Positions 34,565 through 44,362 of a stretch of 64,000 nt of DNA are shown here, piece after piece. The stretch comes from Fibrisoma montanum (GTDB lineage: Bacteria > Bacteroidota > Bacteroidia > Cytophagales > Spirosomataceae). The notes below the pieces were generated by a model. That model was not told the origin of the DNA. It did not search any database and saw only the letters and a list, made by a program, of their open reading frames with translations. Position numbers and translations under genes: made by a program. Position 1 is the first letter of the stretch. Each line of letters opens with the position of its first letter. The stretch is from assembly GCF_003583365.1 (NCBI RefSeq), contig NZ_QXED01000006.1, positions 62,001 through 126,000 on the forward strand. The letters are read 5' to 3'.

Positions 34565-35566
34565 CTACATCAGGATGTTATTCTGCGCGGTAATGGGCGC
34601 GGGCAAGCTGGTTTCGTCCAGCATATCACGCATATCGATCTCGATCGTTCGGGAGATGTTGCTGATGGGTACGTCGTTGGCACCCCCTTCAAACGGATTG
34701 GCGCTGCTGTCGCCCACCCGGTCGAGCGACACAAACACCCAGTTGAGTAACGTAGCAAACGGAATGTTGAACCAGACCGTGTAACCCTCCAGGAACGTCC
34801 CCTGCCCCATCGCGTTGAACTCTTTCAGCAAACCGAACGGCACGAGCAGAATGAACAAATACAGCAGGATCGACGATATGGACGAGAAATTGCGCGGATA
34901 CGGGAAGTTCTTGATTCGCTCGGCCCGGCCCTGCAGGTCGTAGAAGGTAGTGACGACCGTTTGCAGCTGCATCAACTGGAAGTCGTTCAGGTCGCCCCGC
35001 AACGCATTGATGTGCTTCGATTGCAGCGCCATGAGTTGCGTAGCGCGGTTTTTCTTGGTCAGTACGTAGGTATGTTCGTCGTCCGAGAGGTAATTCCTCA
35101 ATACGGCATCAAGTTTTTCTTCGCGCTCGGGAATGGTGTACAGGCGCTGGTATTCCACATTGTTGACGTCGTTCTGGCTTTCCCAGGTTCGTGGCTCGCG
35201 CAGTTGATACCGCAGGGCGGTCAGCCAGGCGAAGTGTCGGTAGAACAGTTGCCTGACGTCGTCGGCCTGCTCCGTCGACAGGAAATCCCGGACCATTACC
35301 CCAAACGCCCGGCTGTTGTTGATGATACCGCCGTAGATCTGCCGCCCTTCCCAGAGCCGGTTGTAGTTGGCGTTGTTTTTAAACCCGACAATAAAGGCCA
35401 CGGCTGTACCCAGCATGGCCACCGGCACCCACGGCAGGGCCAGGAACGTGAAGTCGAAAAAGTGGTACAGAACCGTCGGGATGATCGACAACAGGGTCAG
35501 TTTATAAATGTCCCGGCGAGTCCAGAATACGAATTCAGCGAAGGTATAGCGTTTACCGGCGTGCAT
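34565..35566 (-). CDS. Bestrophin-like channel (UPF0187)
   Basis: 333 residues. The bestrophin/UPF0187 family forms chloride or cation channels. Seen: N-terminal FAEFVFWTRRDIYKLTL, early membrane helices, the conserved NYNRLWEGRQIYGGIINNSR block, middle helical region, then two helices around ILLYLFILLVPFGLLKEF. The C-terminal motif NPFEGGANDVPISNI with a following DMRDML is typical of the family. Intact; single-gene unit. Confidence 0.85.
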   Translation of the reverse strand: MHAGKRYTFAEFVFWTRRDIYKLTLLSIIPTVLYHFFDFTFLALPWVPVAMLGTAVAFIVGFKNNANYNRLWEGRQIYGGIINNSRAFGVMVRDFLSTEQADDVRQLFYRHFAWLTALRYQLREPRTWESQNDVNNVEYQRLYTIPEREEKLDAVLRNYLSDDEHTYVLTKKNRATQLMALQSKHINALRGDLNDFQLMQLQTVVTTFYDLQGRAERIKNFPYPRNFSSISSILLYLFILLVPFGLLKEFNAMGQGTFLEGYTVWFNIPFATLLNWVFVSLDRVGDSSANPFEGGANDVPISNISRTIEIDMRDMLDETSLPAPITAQNNILM

Positions 35567-35660
35567 AAAGGATAACGTAGTGACTGATGGAGCCGAAAGA
35601 TATCAAATGCCCTACGTTCTACCTATAGCCGTCACTTTATCAACCCAATACGCCCTGCAT

Positions 35661-36065
35661 TCAATCAGCCCTCTGCAGCGACACCTGCACCCCTTTTCGC
35701 AGCGTATTGTGAATTTCGGCAACCGTGTCGACGTAGTGAATCAGGTCCTGAATCTCACTCTCGGGGCTATCGGACTCAATCTGCACCCGGTAGCTGATGT
35801 TTGACGCCGGGTCGCCTTCCCCACCGAACTCGCCGGTGACCGTTACATCGACCGATTCGATGGCCATGTTCCGTCGGGCGGCCTCGCGGTAGATGTCGTT
35901 GCAGAAGCAAGTGGCCAGCGCCAGAAACAACAGTTCTCCGCCGTTAACGGATGACCCTCCGCCCGCGGGTTTGCCGGGGATAGTGATCGTCTTCTGATTC
36001 CCCTGGGTGTTAACCGTTACGTCGTTTTGCTGACGGCTGTTTCGGATGGTGGCCGTTATGTTCAT
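35661..36065 (-). CDS. OsmC family peroxiredoxin-like protein
   Basis: 134 residues from the ATG at 36065 (MNITATIRNSRQQNDV); the longer frame reaches into the pirin gene and is rejected. OsmC/Ohr fold; members reduce organic hydroperoxides with two Cys. Seen: GGSSVNGGELLFLALATCF with C, and NDIYREAARRN. The second conserved Cys of true OsmC/Ohr is not clearly present, so this may be a YhfA-like member. It lies just after the pirin gene on the same strand. Confidence 0.75.
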   Translation of the reverse strand: MNITATIRNSRQQNDVTVNTQGNQKTITIPGKPAGGGSSVNGGELLFLALATCFCNDIYREAARRNMAIESVDVTVTGEFGGEGDPASNISYRVQIESDSPESEIQDLIHYVDTVAEIHNTLRKGVQVSLQRAD

Positions 36066-36100
36066 GCCTGGCTGTTGGGTTTGCAGTACGTATTGACTAA

Positions 36101-37015
36101 TTACGAAAGTGCCTGGGGTGGTGGACTGCCGGCGGGCCGCGAATGATCCTCCGGTAGCGGCACAAACTCCTGATTGTCGGAAGGAGGCAGCAGGATTCGG
36201 CCTTCTTTCCAGTCGGCCTTGGCCTGCTCGATCCGCTCTTTCCGGGACGACACAAAGTTCCACCAAATGAAGCGTTCACCCAGCGGTTCGCCACCTAGCA
36301 TCATCAACGTAGCGGACTCTTTGGCAACCAGTATCGGGTCCACGCTTTTCGTGAAAACCAGCATTTGACCGGCCGTGTAGGTTCGTCCGGCTACCTCAAC
36401 ACTGCCTTTAGCCACGTAAATAGCCCGCTCAGCATGTTCCTTCGGCAGTCCGAACCGCACGCCGGGTTGCAGTACGACGTGCAGGTAAAACATCGGTGAA
36501 TGCGGTTTCACACCGTTGCGTAAGCCGAAGGCATCGCCCGCGATCAGCCGCATCCAGACACCGGTTTCCGTGAAAACAGGCAGTTGATCGGCGGTGTAGT
36601 TCGTGAACGAGGGCATGGCTTCTTCGTCTTTTTCCGGCAAGGCCACCCACGTCTGAATCATTTCCAGCGTACCACCGGCGAGGGCAGCCGGATCTTCAAA
36701 CCGTTCCGAATGGGCAATACCCCGACCGGCCGTCATCCAGTTGACTTCGCCCGGCCGAATCACCTGCTCCACTCCCAGACTGTCGCGGTGAGTCACCTGC
36801 CCGCCAAACAGATAGCTGACGGTCGACAGGCCAATGTGCGGATGCGGCAGTACGTCCATCGAATGAGCCGACTGCGGCTGAATGGCCACCGGACCCGCAT
36901 GGTCCATAAAAATGAAGGGACCGACCATCCGGCGCAGTCGAAAAGGAAGGATCCGGCGCACCTCCATCCCTGGTCCAATGGCCGCCTGGCGAGCCTCGAT
37001 AACAATGTCCAGCAT
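36101..37015 (-). CDS. Pirin family protein
   Basis: 304 residues, bicupin. Pirins are iron-binding; some oxidise quercetin. N-terminal cupin contains FIFMDHAGPV, HPHIGLSTVSYLFGGQVTHRDS (metal His) and GEVNWMTAGRGIAHSE, the pirin signature. The C-terminal cupin has EHAERAIYVAKGSVEV and the typical GEPLGERFIWWNFVSS end. Intact. Followed 35 bp later by the OsmC-like gene; both fit a redox or stress role. Confidence 0.9.
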   Translation of the reverse strand: MLDIVIEARQAAIGPGMEVRRILPFRLRRMVGPFIFMDHAGPVAIQPQSAHSMDVLPHPHIGLSTVSYLFGGQVTHRDSLGVEQVIRPGEVNWMTAGRGIAHSERFEDPAALAGGTLEMIQTWVALPEKDEEAMPSFTNYTADQLPVFTETGVWMRLIAGDAFGLRNGVKPHSPMFYLHVVLQPGVRFGLPKEHAERAIYVAKGSVEVAGRTYTAGQMLVFTKSVDPILVAKESATLMMLGGEPLGERFIWWNFVSSRKERIEQAKADWKEGRILLPPSDNQEFVPLPEDHSRPAGSPPPQALS

Positions 37016-37308
37016 ACCTTGAATAAACTGATAATTTTTGAAGAAGCAATATTCCCCCTCCTTGTCTCTAGGGCGCTCAACGGTCGAAGGCCTGAGGTAG
37101 TTTGTCTTATTTCAAGATCGTGGAAAATACGTATAAGCCTGACCGTCACCGGCTAGCTCGTCCTGGAAGATCCAGCTTATGATAAAGCATACAAATTGAT
37201 AATCAGCTTTTTTACTCTAAAATAATATGATAGTTTACCGTAAAAACGTAAATTTACTCAACTGATTTCCACCGTCGTTGTTATACCGTTTTCCACTGTA
37301 CTTATTTA

Positions 37309-40300
37309 ATGCACCCATCTGACACGCAGCATTCATTCTCATATTTTGAGAGCGACCGGGGTATGGTGCAGCAGATCCAGACCTTCGACTGGTCGGTGAC
37401 TTCCCTCGGCCCAACTCGGGTATGGCCCCGTAGTTTACTGACTACGGTTGATACCCTATTGAGTGCCGACTATCCGATCTGCTTGTTTTGGGGAAGCGAG
37501 TACACCTTTCTGTATAATGATGCCTTTGCGCTGCTCACTGATCGAGCCGAACGTGAGCTATGCATTGATGCAGCGGCTGTCTGGCCGACCCTGTGGGCTA
37601 CCGTGAAGCCGCAGGTCGATGCCATCCTCAGCGGCAGCACCGCCGGCCGGCTTACCAATATCCCGATTCCGATGAACAAGGCTGGCCGATCACAACCCGC
37701 CTACTGGGATCTTTCGTTCGGCCGGGTCAAAGAGAAAGAAGCCATCGGGGGTGTGCTGCTAACCCTTCTCGACACAACGCAGCAGGTACTGACCCACGAT
37801 TCCCTCGAACAACTCCACTTTTCGCTGGATTCCTGCGAACTGGGCACCTGGGACCTGAATCCAGATACCCTGCGGTTCAGCTGCAATCAGAAGACAAAAG
37901 AGATTCTGGGCCTGCCCCAGATCGATAACAACAGCCTGCAGGCCGCCCTGAACGAGATTATAACGGCTCCCGACCGCCTGAACGTGCAGGAAGCGCTTCA
38001 ACAGGCTTTGCGTCCTTCTTCGGGTGGTCATTACGATGTAACGTACACCATTGTTAATCCGCTCACCAGCGAAACCCGAATCATTAGATCGAGGGGTAAA
38101 GCGTACTTCGACCGCGACGGAAAACCCATCCGGTTCAACGGCACCAATCAGGACATAACTTCCGAAGAACAGTTCAGAGGGCGGCAGGAAAAACTACAGC
38201 AGCTCGTCGAGAATGCCAAAGACTTTATGGGTATGGCTACCATCGGCGGGCAGATGACGTACATGAACGCGGCCGCCCGGGCGCTGGTTGGCCTGACGCC
38301 GGAACAGGACCTGACCCAGATTCAGATTAAAGATTTTTATTCGCCCGATCAGTTTCAGGTCGTGAAAGAGGTCATCATACCTGCGCTCGAAAACGATGGG
38401 TACTGGTCGGGGATCGTCAGGATCCGACATTTTCAGACAGGCGAGGAAATTCCCTGCTACGGTAACTACGCACTGGTACATGATACGGTTACTGGTAAGG
38501 TTATCTCCCGCGCCGTAACACTCCGGGATTTGCGCCCGGAACTCGTAGCCCGCAAAGAGCTGGAAGACAGCGAAAAGCGGTTCAGGAACCTGGTACAGGA
38601 AGCCCCCGTAGCCACGGCCATCTACGTTGGTCGTGACATGAAGATTCAGTGGGCCAACGATGCCATGATCAGCCTGTGGGGCAAAGACAAATCGGTCATC
38701 GGTAAAACCGTGCGCGAAGCCCTGCCGGAACTGGAAGACCAGCCTTTTCATGGGTTGCTGGAACAGGTATACACCAGCGGAAAGATGTACCAGGCTACCG
38801 AAGATCAGGGCGATCTGGTGGTCGATAACGTACTTCAGACGTTCTATTTCAACTTTAGCTACAAGCCGCTGCGGGATACGGAAGGCAATGTATACGGCAT
38901 CCTGAACATGGCTATCGACGTTACGGAGCAGGTGAAGACCAAGCGTCGGCTGGAGGAAAGCGAAAAGAACTTCAGGAACCTGATTATGCAGGCGCCTGTC
39001 GGCATCTGCCTCCTTACGGGCGATAACTTCCTGATCGAACTGGCTAATGACCAGTACATGGAGCTCGTGGGTAAAAAGCTGGATGGGTATCAATACCGAT
39101 CCATCTGGGACTTACTGCCCGAAGCCAAAGAACAGGGGTTCCCGGCTTTGCTGGAGCAGGTAAAGCAAACCGGCAAGCCCTATTTTGGGCATGAGCAGGA
39201 AGTAATTCTTCTGAGAAACAACAGGCCGGAAACCCTGTTCATCAATTTCGTGTATGAGCCTCTCCTCGACGAAAATGGTAAAACGCACAGCGTCCTGGTC
39301 ATTGCCATCGACATTACGCAGCAGGTTACGTCCCGGCAATTGATCAAGGAAGCCGCCGACCGGGCCCGGCTGGCCGTCGAATCCGGAAAGTTAGGTACGT
39401 ACGAAGTCGACGTTCAAACGCAGCACGTCATTCCGTCGCCCCGGTTCAACGACCTGTTCGACGTAGACGGCGCAGCCGGGCAGCCGGACTACGTCTCCCG
39501 GATTCACCCCGACGATCTGCTCCAGCGAAAATCAGCCCATGAAAAAGCCCTCGAAACGGGTCTGCTGACGTATGAGTGCCGGATAAACCGACGCGATGGC
39601 ACCCAGAACTGGTTACAGATTTTCGGGCAGTATTACTTCAACGAGGAACAGCAGCCTACCAAAATTATCGGTATCGTTCAGGATATCACCCAGCAGAAGC
39701 TCGCCGACGAAGAACGCGAAAAGTTTCTGTCGATTTCCCACTACAGCCGCGACTTCATCGGCATGTGCGATATGCAGATGAAAACACTCTTTGTCAACAA
39801 AGCCGGTGTCGACATGCTGGGCATGGAAGGCAACGTACTGGAAATCAGCTTATGGGATTGCTTTTTTCCCGAAGACCATGCGTATCTGCGTGATCACTTC
39901 TTTCCATTAGTCAAACAGAAAGGCCACGGCGAGGTGGAGATTCGGTTCCGCCATTTCAAGACCAATCAGCCACACTGGGTCATCTACAGCGTGTTTATCA
40001 TTCACGACAGCAAGGGCGAACCAGCCGTAATGGCAACCATCAGCCGGGATATTACCGAGCGAAAAACCATGGAAGCCGAACTGGAACGGCGCGTTAAAGA
40101 ACGTACCTCCGAGCTGGAACGACTCAACGAAGAATTACAGCAGTTTACCTTCGTATCGAGCCACGACCTGAAGGAACCTCTGCGGAAAATTCAGCTGTTT
40201 GCCGGCCTGGCGCAGCAGGAAGTCGGTCAGGTTGATACGCCGTTAGTAAACTACCTGGAAAAGGTAAAACTCTCGGCTAATCGCATGTCGGGCCTGCTGA

Positions 40301-40836
40301 CCGACCTGCTGAACTACTCAACCCTGGCCAACCCGGAACGAACCGTTGAAGACATTGACCTCAACGAGGTAGTTCGGGACATTGAAGACGATAACGAACT
40401 GTTGATTCAGGAGAAAAACGCGGTGCTTCGTACGAACCGGCTTCCGACGGTTCAGGGTGTTCCGTTCCAGTTGAAGCAGTTGTTCTACAATCTCGTAAAC
40501 AATGCACTGAAATTCAGTAAATCCGGTGTATCCGTACAGATTCAGATCATCGCGGCTGAATTAACTCCCGACGAAAAACGCGCCATGCAGCTACCCGAAA
40601 CCGATACGTATTTCAGAATTAATGTTATTGACAACGGAATCGGTTTCCGGCAGGAGTTTGCCGAAAAAATATTCGTGGCTTTCCAGCGACTGAACGATAA
40701 AAAACTCTACTCAGGCAATGGCATCGGCCTGTCGATCTGCAAGAAAATTGTCGAAAATCACAAAGGTAAACTAACTGTCCGGTCGGCTGTTGGTCAGGGT
40801 ACGGTGTTCACCCTGCTTCTTCCCCGCAAGCAATAG
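37309..40836 (+). CDS. Multi-PAS hybrid-free sensor histidine kinase
   Basis: 1175 residues, soluble. An N-terminal segment of the type FDWSVTSLGPTRVWPRSL (residues ~28-45, found before PAS arrays), followed by about six PAS/PAC-like units with boundaries such as IRSRGKAYFDRDG, FNGTNQDITSEE, VLVIAIDITQQV and IVQDITQQKL. HisKA: FVSSHDLKEPLRKIQ with phosphoacceptor H952; HATPase: LVNNALKFSK (N box), DNGIGFRQ and GNGIGLSIC (G boxes). No receiver domain or adjacent regulator is present, so its partner is elsewhere. No transmembrane helix, so likely a cytoplasmic redox or ligand sensor. Confidence 0.88.
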   Translation: MHPSDTQHSFSYFESDRGMVQQIQTFDWSVTSLGPTRVWPRSLLTTVDTLLSADYPICLFWGSEYTFLYNDAFALLTDRAERELCIDAAAVWPTLWATVKPQVDAILSGSTAGRLTNIPIPMNKAGRSQPAYWDLSFGRVKEKEAIGGVLLTLLDTTQQVLTHDSLEQLHFSLDSCELGTWDLNPDTLRFSCNQKTKEILGLPQIDNNSLQAALNEIITAPDRLNVQEALQQALRPSSGGHYDVTYTIVNPLTSETRIIRSRGKAYFDRDGKPIRFNGTNQDITSEEQFRGRQEKLQQLVENAKDFMGMATIGGQMTYMNAAARALVGLTPEQDLTQIQIKDFYSPDQFQVVKEVIIPALENDGYWSGIVRIRHFQTGEEIPCYGNYALVHDTVTGKVISRAVTLRDLRPELVARKELEDSEKRFRNLVQEAPVATAIYVGRDMKIQWANDAMISLWGKDKSVIGKTVREALPELEDQPFHGLLEQVYTSGKMYQATEDQGDLVVDNVLQTFYFNFSYKPLRDTEGNVYGILNMAIDVTEQVKTKRRLEESEKNFRNLIMQAPVGICLLTGDNFLIELANDQYMELVGKKLDGYQYRSIWDLLPEAKEQGFPALLEQVKQTGKPYFGHEQEVILLRNNRPETLFINFVYEPLLDENGKTHSVLVIAIDITQQVTSRQLIKEAADRARLAVESGKLGTYEVDVQTQHVIPSPRFNDLFDVDGAAGQPDYVSRIHPDDLLQRKSAHEKALETGLLTYECRINRRDGTQNWLQIFGQYYFNEEQQPTKIIGIVQDITQQKLADEEREKFLSISHYSRDFIGMCDMQMKTLFVNKAGVDMLGMEGNVLEISLWDCFFPEDHAYLRDHFFPLVKQKGHGEVEIRFRHFKTNQPHWVIYSVFIIHDSKGEPAVMATISRDITERKTMEAELERRVKERTSELERLNEELQQFTFVSSHDLKEPLRKIQLFAGLAQQEVGQVDTPLVNYLEKVKLSANRMSGLLTDLLNYSTLANPERTVEDIDLNEVVRDIEDDNELLIQEKNAVLRTNRLPTVQGVPFQLKQLFYNLVNNALKFSKSGVSVQIQIIAAELTPDEKRAMQLPETDTYFRINVIDNGIGFRQEFAEKIFVAFQRLNDKKLYSGNGIGLSICKKIVENHKGKLTVRSAVGQGTVFTLLLPRKQ

Positions 40837-40885
40837 CGCCGTTCTGTCGGGCGACTCGCGAAGCAGGTACGTCATAACGATCAAA

Positions 40886-40937
40886 CACCCAAACACAACG
40901 GCCCGCCAGAAATCTGGCGGGCCGTTGTGTTTGGGTG
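40886..40937. terminator. Very strong bidirectional hairpin terminator
   Basis: Perfect 25-bp arms (40886-40910 and 40913-40937) between the convergent kinase and lepA genes. Confidence 0.8.
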
Positions 40938-40946
40938 AGCAATGCC

Positions 40947-42734
40947 TTAATTGATCTTCAGTACGGCCATAAACGCTTCCTGTGGAATCTCTACGTTACC
41001 GACCTGACGCATCCGCTTTTTACCCTTCTTCTGCTTTTCGAGCAGTTTGCGTTTCCGCGAAATATCACCACCGTAACACTTGGCCAGTACGTCCTTACGA
41101 AGCGCTTTCACCGTTTCGCGGGCGATGATTTTCTGCCCGATAGCCGCCTGGATGGCAATCTCGAACTGCTGGCGCGGCAACAGTTCCCGCAATTTTTCGC
41201 ACAGCTTCTTTCCCCATTCATACGCCTTATCGCGGTGAACAATGGCCGACAGCGCGTCGACCCGGTCGCCGTTGAGCATGATATCCAGCTTTACCATGCT
41301 CGATTCGCGGTTACCCAAAAACTCGTAGTCGAGCGAGGCATAGCCACGAGAAATGGTTTTCAGCTTGTCGAAGAAGTCAAACACAACCTCGGCCAGCGGC
41401 ATCTCGAACTGAAGCTCGACCCGGTCGGCAGTTAGGTACACCTGGTTCTTCAGTATACTCCGCTTGTCCATGCAAAGGCCCATAATCGCCCCGACGTACT
41501 CGGCTTTGCTGATGATCTGCGCTTTGATGAACGGCTCCTCAATCCAGTCAATCGTACTCGGATCGGGCATTTCGGCCGGAGCCGACACCACCAGCGTTTC
41601 ACCCCTGGTCGTGATCACCTCAAACCGAACCGACGGCACGGTCGTGATTACGGTCATGTCGAACTCGCGCTCCAGTCGCTCCTGCACGATTTCCATGTGC
41701 AGCATCCCAAGAAAACCGCACCGGAAACCAAAGCCAAGGGCCGCCGACGTTTCGGGTTCCCAGACCAGGGCTGCGTCATTGAGCTGAAGCTTTTCCATGG
41801 CTTCGCGCAGGTCTTCAAACTCGCTGGTGTCTACCGGGTAGATACCAGCGAAGACCATCGGCTTCACCTCTTCAAACCCCTGAATTGGCTTGCTGGCCGG
41901 CTGTTCGATGTGCGTGATGGTATCCCCCACCTTGACCTCTTTCGCCACCTTGATCCCGGAGATCAGGTAGCCTACGTCGCCACACTCGATAACATCCCTG
42001 GGTTCTTTGTCCAGGCGGAGCGTACCGATTTCGTCGGCGAAGTACTCTTTGCCAGTCGCCATGAATTTAACCCGGTCGCCCTTTCGGATGCGGCCATTCA
42101 CGTTCCGGAAAATAACCTCGATACCCCGGTAAGAATTAAACACAGAGTCGAAAATGAGAGCCTGTAACGGACCGTCGGGATTCCCTTTCGGGGCCGGAAT
42201 CCGTTCAACAATAGCCGCGAGGATTTCCGGAACGCCGATACCCTCCTTTCCGCTGGCTGGGATAATTTCGTCGCGTTCGCAGCCGAGCAGGTCCACCATC
42301 TCGTCCTTTACCTCCTCCGGCATAGCCCCCGGCAGGTCGATCTTGTTCAGGACGGGGATGATCACCAGGTCGTTGTTCATCGCCAGATACAGGTTTGAGA
42401 TCGTCTGCGCTTCGATACCCTGCGAGGCATCGACCAGCAGCAAGGCGCCCTCGCAGGCTGCAATCGACCGCGACACTTCATACGAGAAGTCAACGTGGCC
42501 CGGCGTATCGATCAGATTGAGCGTGTACGTTTCGCCCTGATAGGTATAATTCATCTGGATCGCGTGGCTCTTGATGGTGATGCCCCGCTCGCGCTCCAGA
42601 TCCATATCGTCCAGCAATTGCGCCTGCATATCGCGTGCTCCGACGGTCTTGGTAAATTCGAGAAGCCGGTCGGCCAGCGTACTTTTGCCGTGGTCAATGT
42701 GGGCGATAATGCAGAAATTCCGGATATGTTTCAC
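40947..42734 (-). CDS. lepA: Elongation factor 4 (back-translocase)
   Basis: 595 residues, the usual LepA length, with a GTG start at 42734. Ribosome-associated GTPase. G1 is [10 protein letters not shown], followed by RERGITIKS (switch I), [12 protein letters not shown] (G3) and NKIDLPGA (G4). Domains II-III and the LepA-specific C-terminal region with [13 protein letters not shown] and the basic tail [11 protein letters not shown] complete it. An exact TAnnTTTG box lies 68 bp upstream. Downstream hairpin separates it from the kinase gene. Confidence 0.95.
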   Translation of the reverse strand: MKHIRNFCIIAHIDHGKSTLADRLLEFTKTVGARDMQAQLLDDMDLERERGITIKSHAIQMNYTYQGETYTLNLIDTPGHVDFSYEVSRSIAACEGALLLVDASQGIEAQTISNLYLAMNNDLVIIPVLNKIDLPGAMPEEVKDEMVDLLGCERDEIIPASGKEGIGVPEILAAIVERIPAPKGNPDGPLQALIFDSVFNSYRGIEVIFRNVNGRIRKGDRVKFMATGKEYFADEIGTLRLDKEPRDVIECGDVGYLISGIKVAKEVKVGDTITHIEQPASKPIQGFEEVKPMVFAGIYPVDTSEFEDLREAMEKLQLNDAALVWEPETSAALGFGFRCGFLGMLHMEIVQERLEREFDMTVITTVPSVRFEVITTRGETLVVSAPAEMPDPSTIDWIEEPFIKAQIISKAEYVGAIMGLCMDKRSILKNQVYLTADRVELQFEMPLAEVVFDFFDKLKTISRGYASLDYEFLGNRESSMVKLDIMLNGDRVDALSAIVHRDKAYEWGKKLCEKLRELLPRQQFEIAIQAAIGQKIIARETVKALRKDVLAKCYGGDISRKRKLLEKQKKGKKRMRQVGNVEIPQEAFMAVLKIN

Positions 42735-42801
42735 GTAGCTGATTACGGTTTATAACGTACTATCCATAACGTAGTTGTTATAGGTGTACATTCATAAAAC
42801 A

Positions 42802-42809
42802 CAAAATTA
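42802..42809 (-). promoter_or_regulatory. -7 box TAATTTTG for lepA
   Basis: Exact TAnnTTTG match on the minus strand, 68 bp before the lepA GTG. Confidence 0.5.
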
Positions 42810-42907
42810 GACAAAAATGTCCGTTGGCATACTGCCAAAGTTGATTTAGGTTTATCAGGTCTTTTATGAAGCCCGGCAGGCTCGGTTAAACCGGCACCCA
42901 AACAAAA

Positions 42908-42934
42908 ACCGCGGCATCCCAGATGCATCGCGGT
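42908..42934. terminator. Hairpin terminator
   Basis: ACCGCG/CGCGGT arms with inner GCATC/GATGC pairing; A run to the left serves the small minus-strand gene that ends at 42963. Confidence 0.6.
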
Positions 42935-42962
42935 CTTTGCTCGGCTTCCGATTCGTAATTCG

Positions 42963-43310
42963 TTAACGGGGTGGCTGATTCTCCGCCCGCTTCGACCGGT
43001 TGGCCGACTCTTTCCTGCGCGCCCGGTCTTCACGGCGCGTAGCCTTCTTTACACCACGCGGTGATCCCGAGGTTGTCAGTTCTGACTGAGCACTGTCGCC
43101 GGGCACAATTCCCAGCATACCCGAGCCGACTGCCGTAACGGTCATACTGTTGACATTGCTCGTGGGGGTGTTGACGGTCTGTCCGCTGTAGTAACCGGCC
43201 CCGGTTGAGGCCGTCGACCCTCCACTCTGCCCGCCAGTCATCGACTGAGCCTGAACGGAAAGCGAACCCATAGACACCGCGATCGCTCCTATCATCATAC
43301 CTGCTTTCAT
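42963..43310 (-). CDS. Small secreted Ser/Gly/Thr-rich protein
   Basis: 115 residues: signal peptide (MKAGMMIGAIAVSMGSLSVQAQ), then a Ser/Thr/Gly-rich low-complexity middle (GGQSGGSTASTGAGYYSG) and a basic C-terminal tail (VKKATRREDRARRKESANRS). No known domain. Bacteroidota often encode such short secreted peptides. A terminator hairpin follows. Confidence 0.55.
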   Translation of the reverse strand: MKAGMMIGAIAVSMGSLSVQAQSMTGGQSGGSTASTGAGYYSGQTVNTPTSNVNSMTVTAVGSGMLGIVPGDSAQSELTTSGSPRGVKKATRREDRARRKESANRSKRAENQPPR

Positions 43311-43422
43311 ATCCGTGTCTGTTTAGCGTCTGTATGAGATAAACCAGCCAGCGCCGGGAAAGGCCAGCCGACGGGGGTGATCTGAGTGAATGGCACCCGG
43401 CCAATGCCGTATAAAACAAACA

Positions 43423-43449
43423 ACGCCGGTCTCATCGCGGAGCCGGCGT
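43423..43449 (-). terminator. Hairpin terminator downstream of the tRNA-like RNA
   Basis: ACGCCGG/CCGGCGT arms (43423-43429, 43443-43449), with TTGTTTGTTTT following in the minus direction, about 70 bp after the tRNA-like element. Confidence 0.6.
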
Positions 43450-43521
43450 GTCTAATTACACTTCATCAACAAACTAAAAACCAAATTTCGCGTTTTTATT
43501 CGAAAAATCGAATAATCAGGC

Positions 43522-43695
43522 TGTAGGAGGGGGACTCGAACCACCCACGGTGCAGTTAGCCACAGTACAACATCTGGTGGTCAACCCCAGTCGTCCCGAA
43601 AGGAAGAACCATTCTGGACGGCATTATGCTGCGTTTATCCCGTTATCACCACCCCCGAGACAGGAGGGCACGTCTGCCAATTTCGACACCCTACA
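43522..43695 (-). ncRNA. tRNA-like structured RNA with a ~107-nt variable region
   Basis: Read on the minus strand: TGTAGGG pairs with TCCTACA as an acceptor stem (one G-U), followed by 2 nt, an 18-nt D-arm-like stretch with AAATTGGCAGAC, and a 5-bp stem CCCTC/GGGGG with a 7-nt loop CTGTCTC (U33 in place, apparent anticodon GTC). At the 3' end is a T-arm GGTGG TTCGAGT CCCCC with one mismatch. Between them lie about 107 nt with further stems (GGTGGT/ACCACC, CGTCC/GGACG). An exact TAnnTTTG box lies 60 bp upstream. No CCA is encoded. Not a normal tRNA; identity uncertain. Confidence 0.5.
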
Positions 43696-43754
43696 GTGTG
43701 AGAAACTTTGTCAAATTAGCCGGCGTGTGACCCCGTTCGACTAACTTGACATTG

Positions 43755-43762
43755 CAAAGTTA
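43755..43762 (-). promoter_or_regulatory. -7 box TAACTTTG for the tRNA-like RNA
   Basis: Exact TAnnTTTG match on the minus strand, 60 bp before the 5' end of the RNA-like element. Confidence 0.5.
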
Positions 43763-43834
43763 ATACAGATGCAGTCCCTATTGCAAATTTTTTATGAAAA
43801 TTTCGTAAAATTTAGAAAATACGTAAAATAAGGC

Positions 43835-43842
43835 TATTTTTG
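43835..43842 (+). promoter_or_regulatory. -7 box TATTTTTG for the Lrp-type regulator
   Basis: Exact TAnnTTTG, 28 bp before the ATG at 43870. Confidence 0.55.
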
Positions 43843-43869
43843 TTGACACTTCTCAAATTCCACGTAACT

Positions 43870-44349
43870 ATGTCGGAGAAAAATTTAGAAATTGATAATG
43901 TTGACCTGAAGATCTTAACCTTACTAATGCAGGATGCCAACATGCCGTACACTGAAATTGGTAAGCGCATCTTCGTATCGGGGGGCACCGTACACGTCCG
44001 AATGAAAAAAATGGAGCAGATGGGAATCGTAAAAGGTTCTCAACTGGTCATAGACTACACCAAGCTCGGTTGGGACATCAGCGCCTTTCTGGGAATTTAC
44101 CTCGATAAAAGTTCCTTGTATGAAGAGGTGGCGGTTGAACTGATGCGAATTCCTGAAGTGGTCAATATTCATTATACTACCGGCGTCTACAGCATTTTCG
44201 CCAAAATCGTTTGCCGCGACACCCAGCACCTGCGCGAAGTATTACACGACAAAATTCAGAAAGTGCAGGGCATCCAGCGTACCGAAACGATCATTTCGCT
44301 GGAGGAGAGCGTCAACCGACCGATCCCCTTCGGAGACATCAAAGAGTAA
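43870..44349 (+). CDS. Lrp/AsnC family transcriptional regulator
   Basis: 159 residues from the ATG at 43870. N-terminal winged helix: LEIDNVDLKILTLLMQDANM, YTEIGKRIFVSGGTVHVRMK and MEQMGIVKGSQLVID. The C-terminal RAM/ACT-like domain contains IYLDKSSLYEEVAVELMRIP, VNIHYTTGVYSIFAKIVCRD and LEESVNRPIPF. Binds amino acids and DNA; target not shown by context. This N-terminus (SEKNLEIDN) is typical of Bacteroidota Lrp paralogues. Confidence 0.9.
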   Translation: MSEKNLEIDNVDLKILTLLMQDANMPYTEIGKRIFVSGGTVHVRMKKMEQMGIVKGSQLVIDYTKLGWDISAFLGIYLDKSSLYEEVAVELMRIPEVVNIHYTTGVYSIFAKIVCRDTQHLREVLHDKIQKVQGIQRTETIISLEESVNRPIPFGDIKE

Positions 44350-44362
44350 CAGGATCTACAAT

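Noticed and set aside
37309-40836. Hybrid kinase with a receiver domain
   Set aside because: The C-terminus ends in the HATPase domain; no D-x-x-M-P-x-M-D/G receiver motif follows.
43522-43695. tmRNA (GCA GCA TAA looks like an Ala-Ala-stop tag end)
   Set aside because: Too short for tmRNA pseudoknots and its 5' end lacks the GGGGNTGA-type start; the Ala-Ala-stop is a coincidence of the variable region.
43522-43695. Ordinary tRNA-Asp (GTC)
   Set aside because: 107-nt variable region, no CCA and pyrimidine at position 37 make a standard tRNA-Asp unlikely; reported as tRNA-like.
43550-43744. ORF on the plus strand across the tRNA-like region
   Set aside because: It is the complement of a structured RNA and has no coding features.
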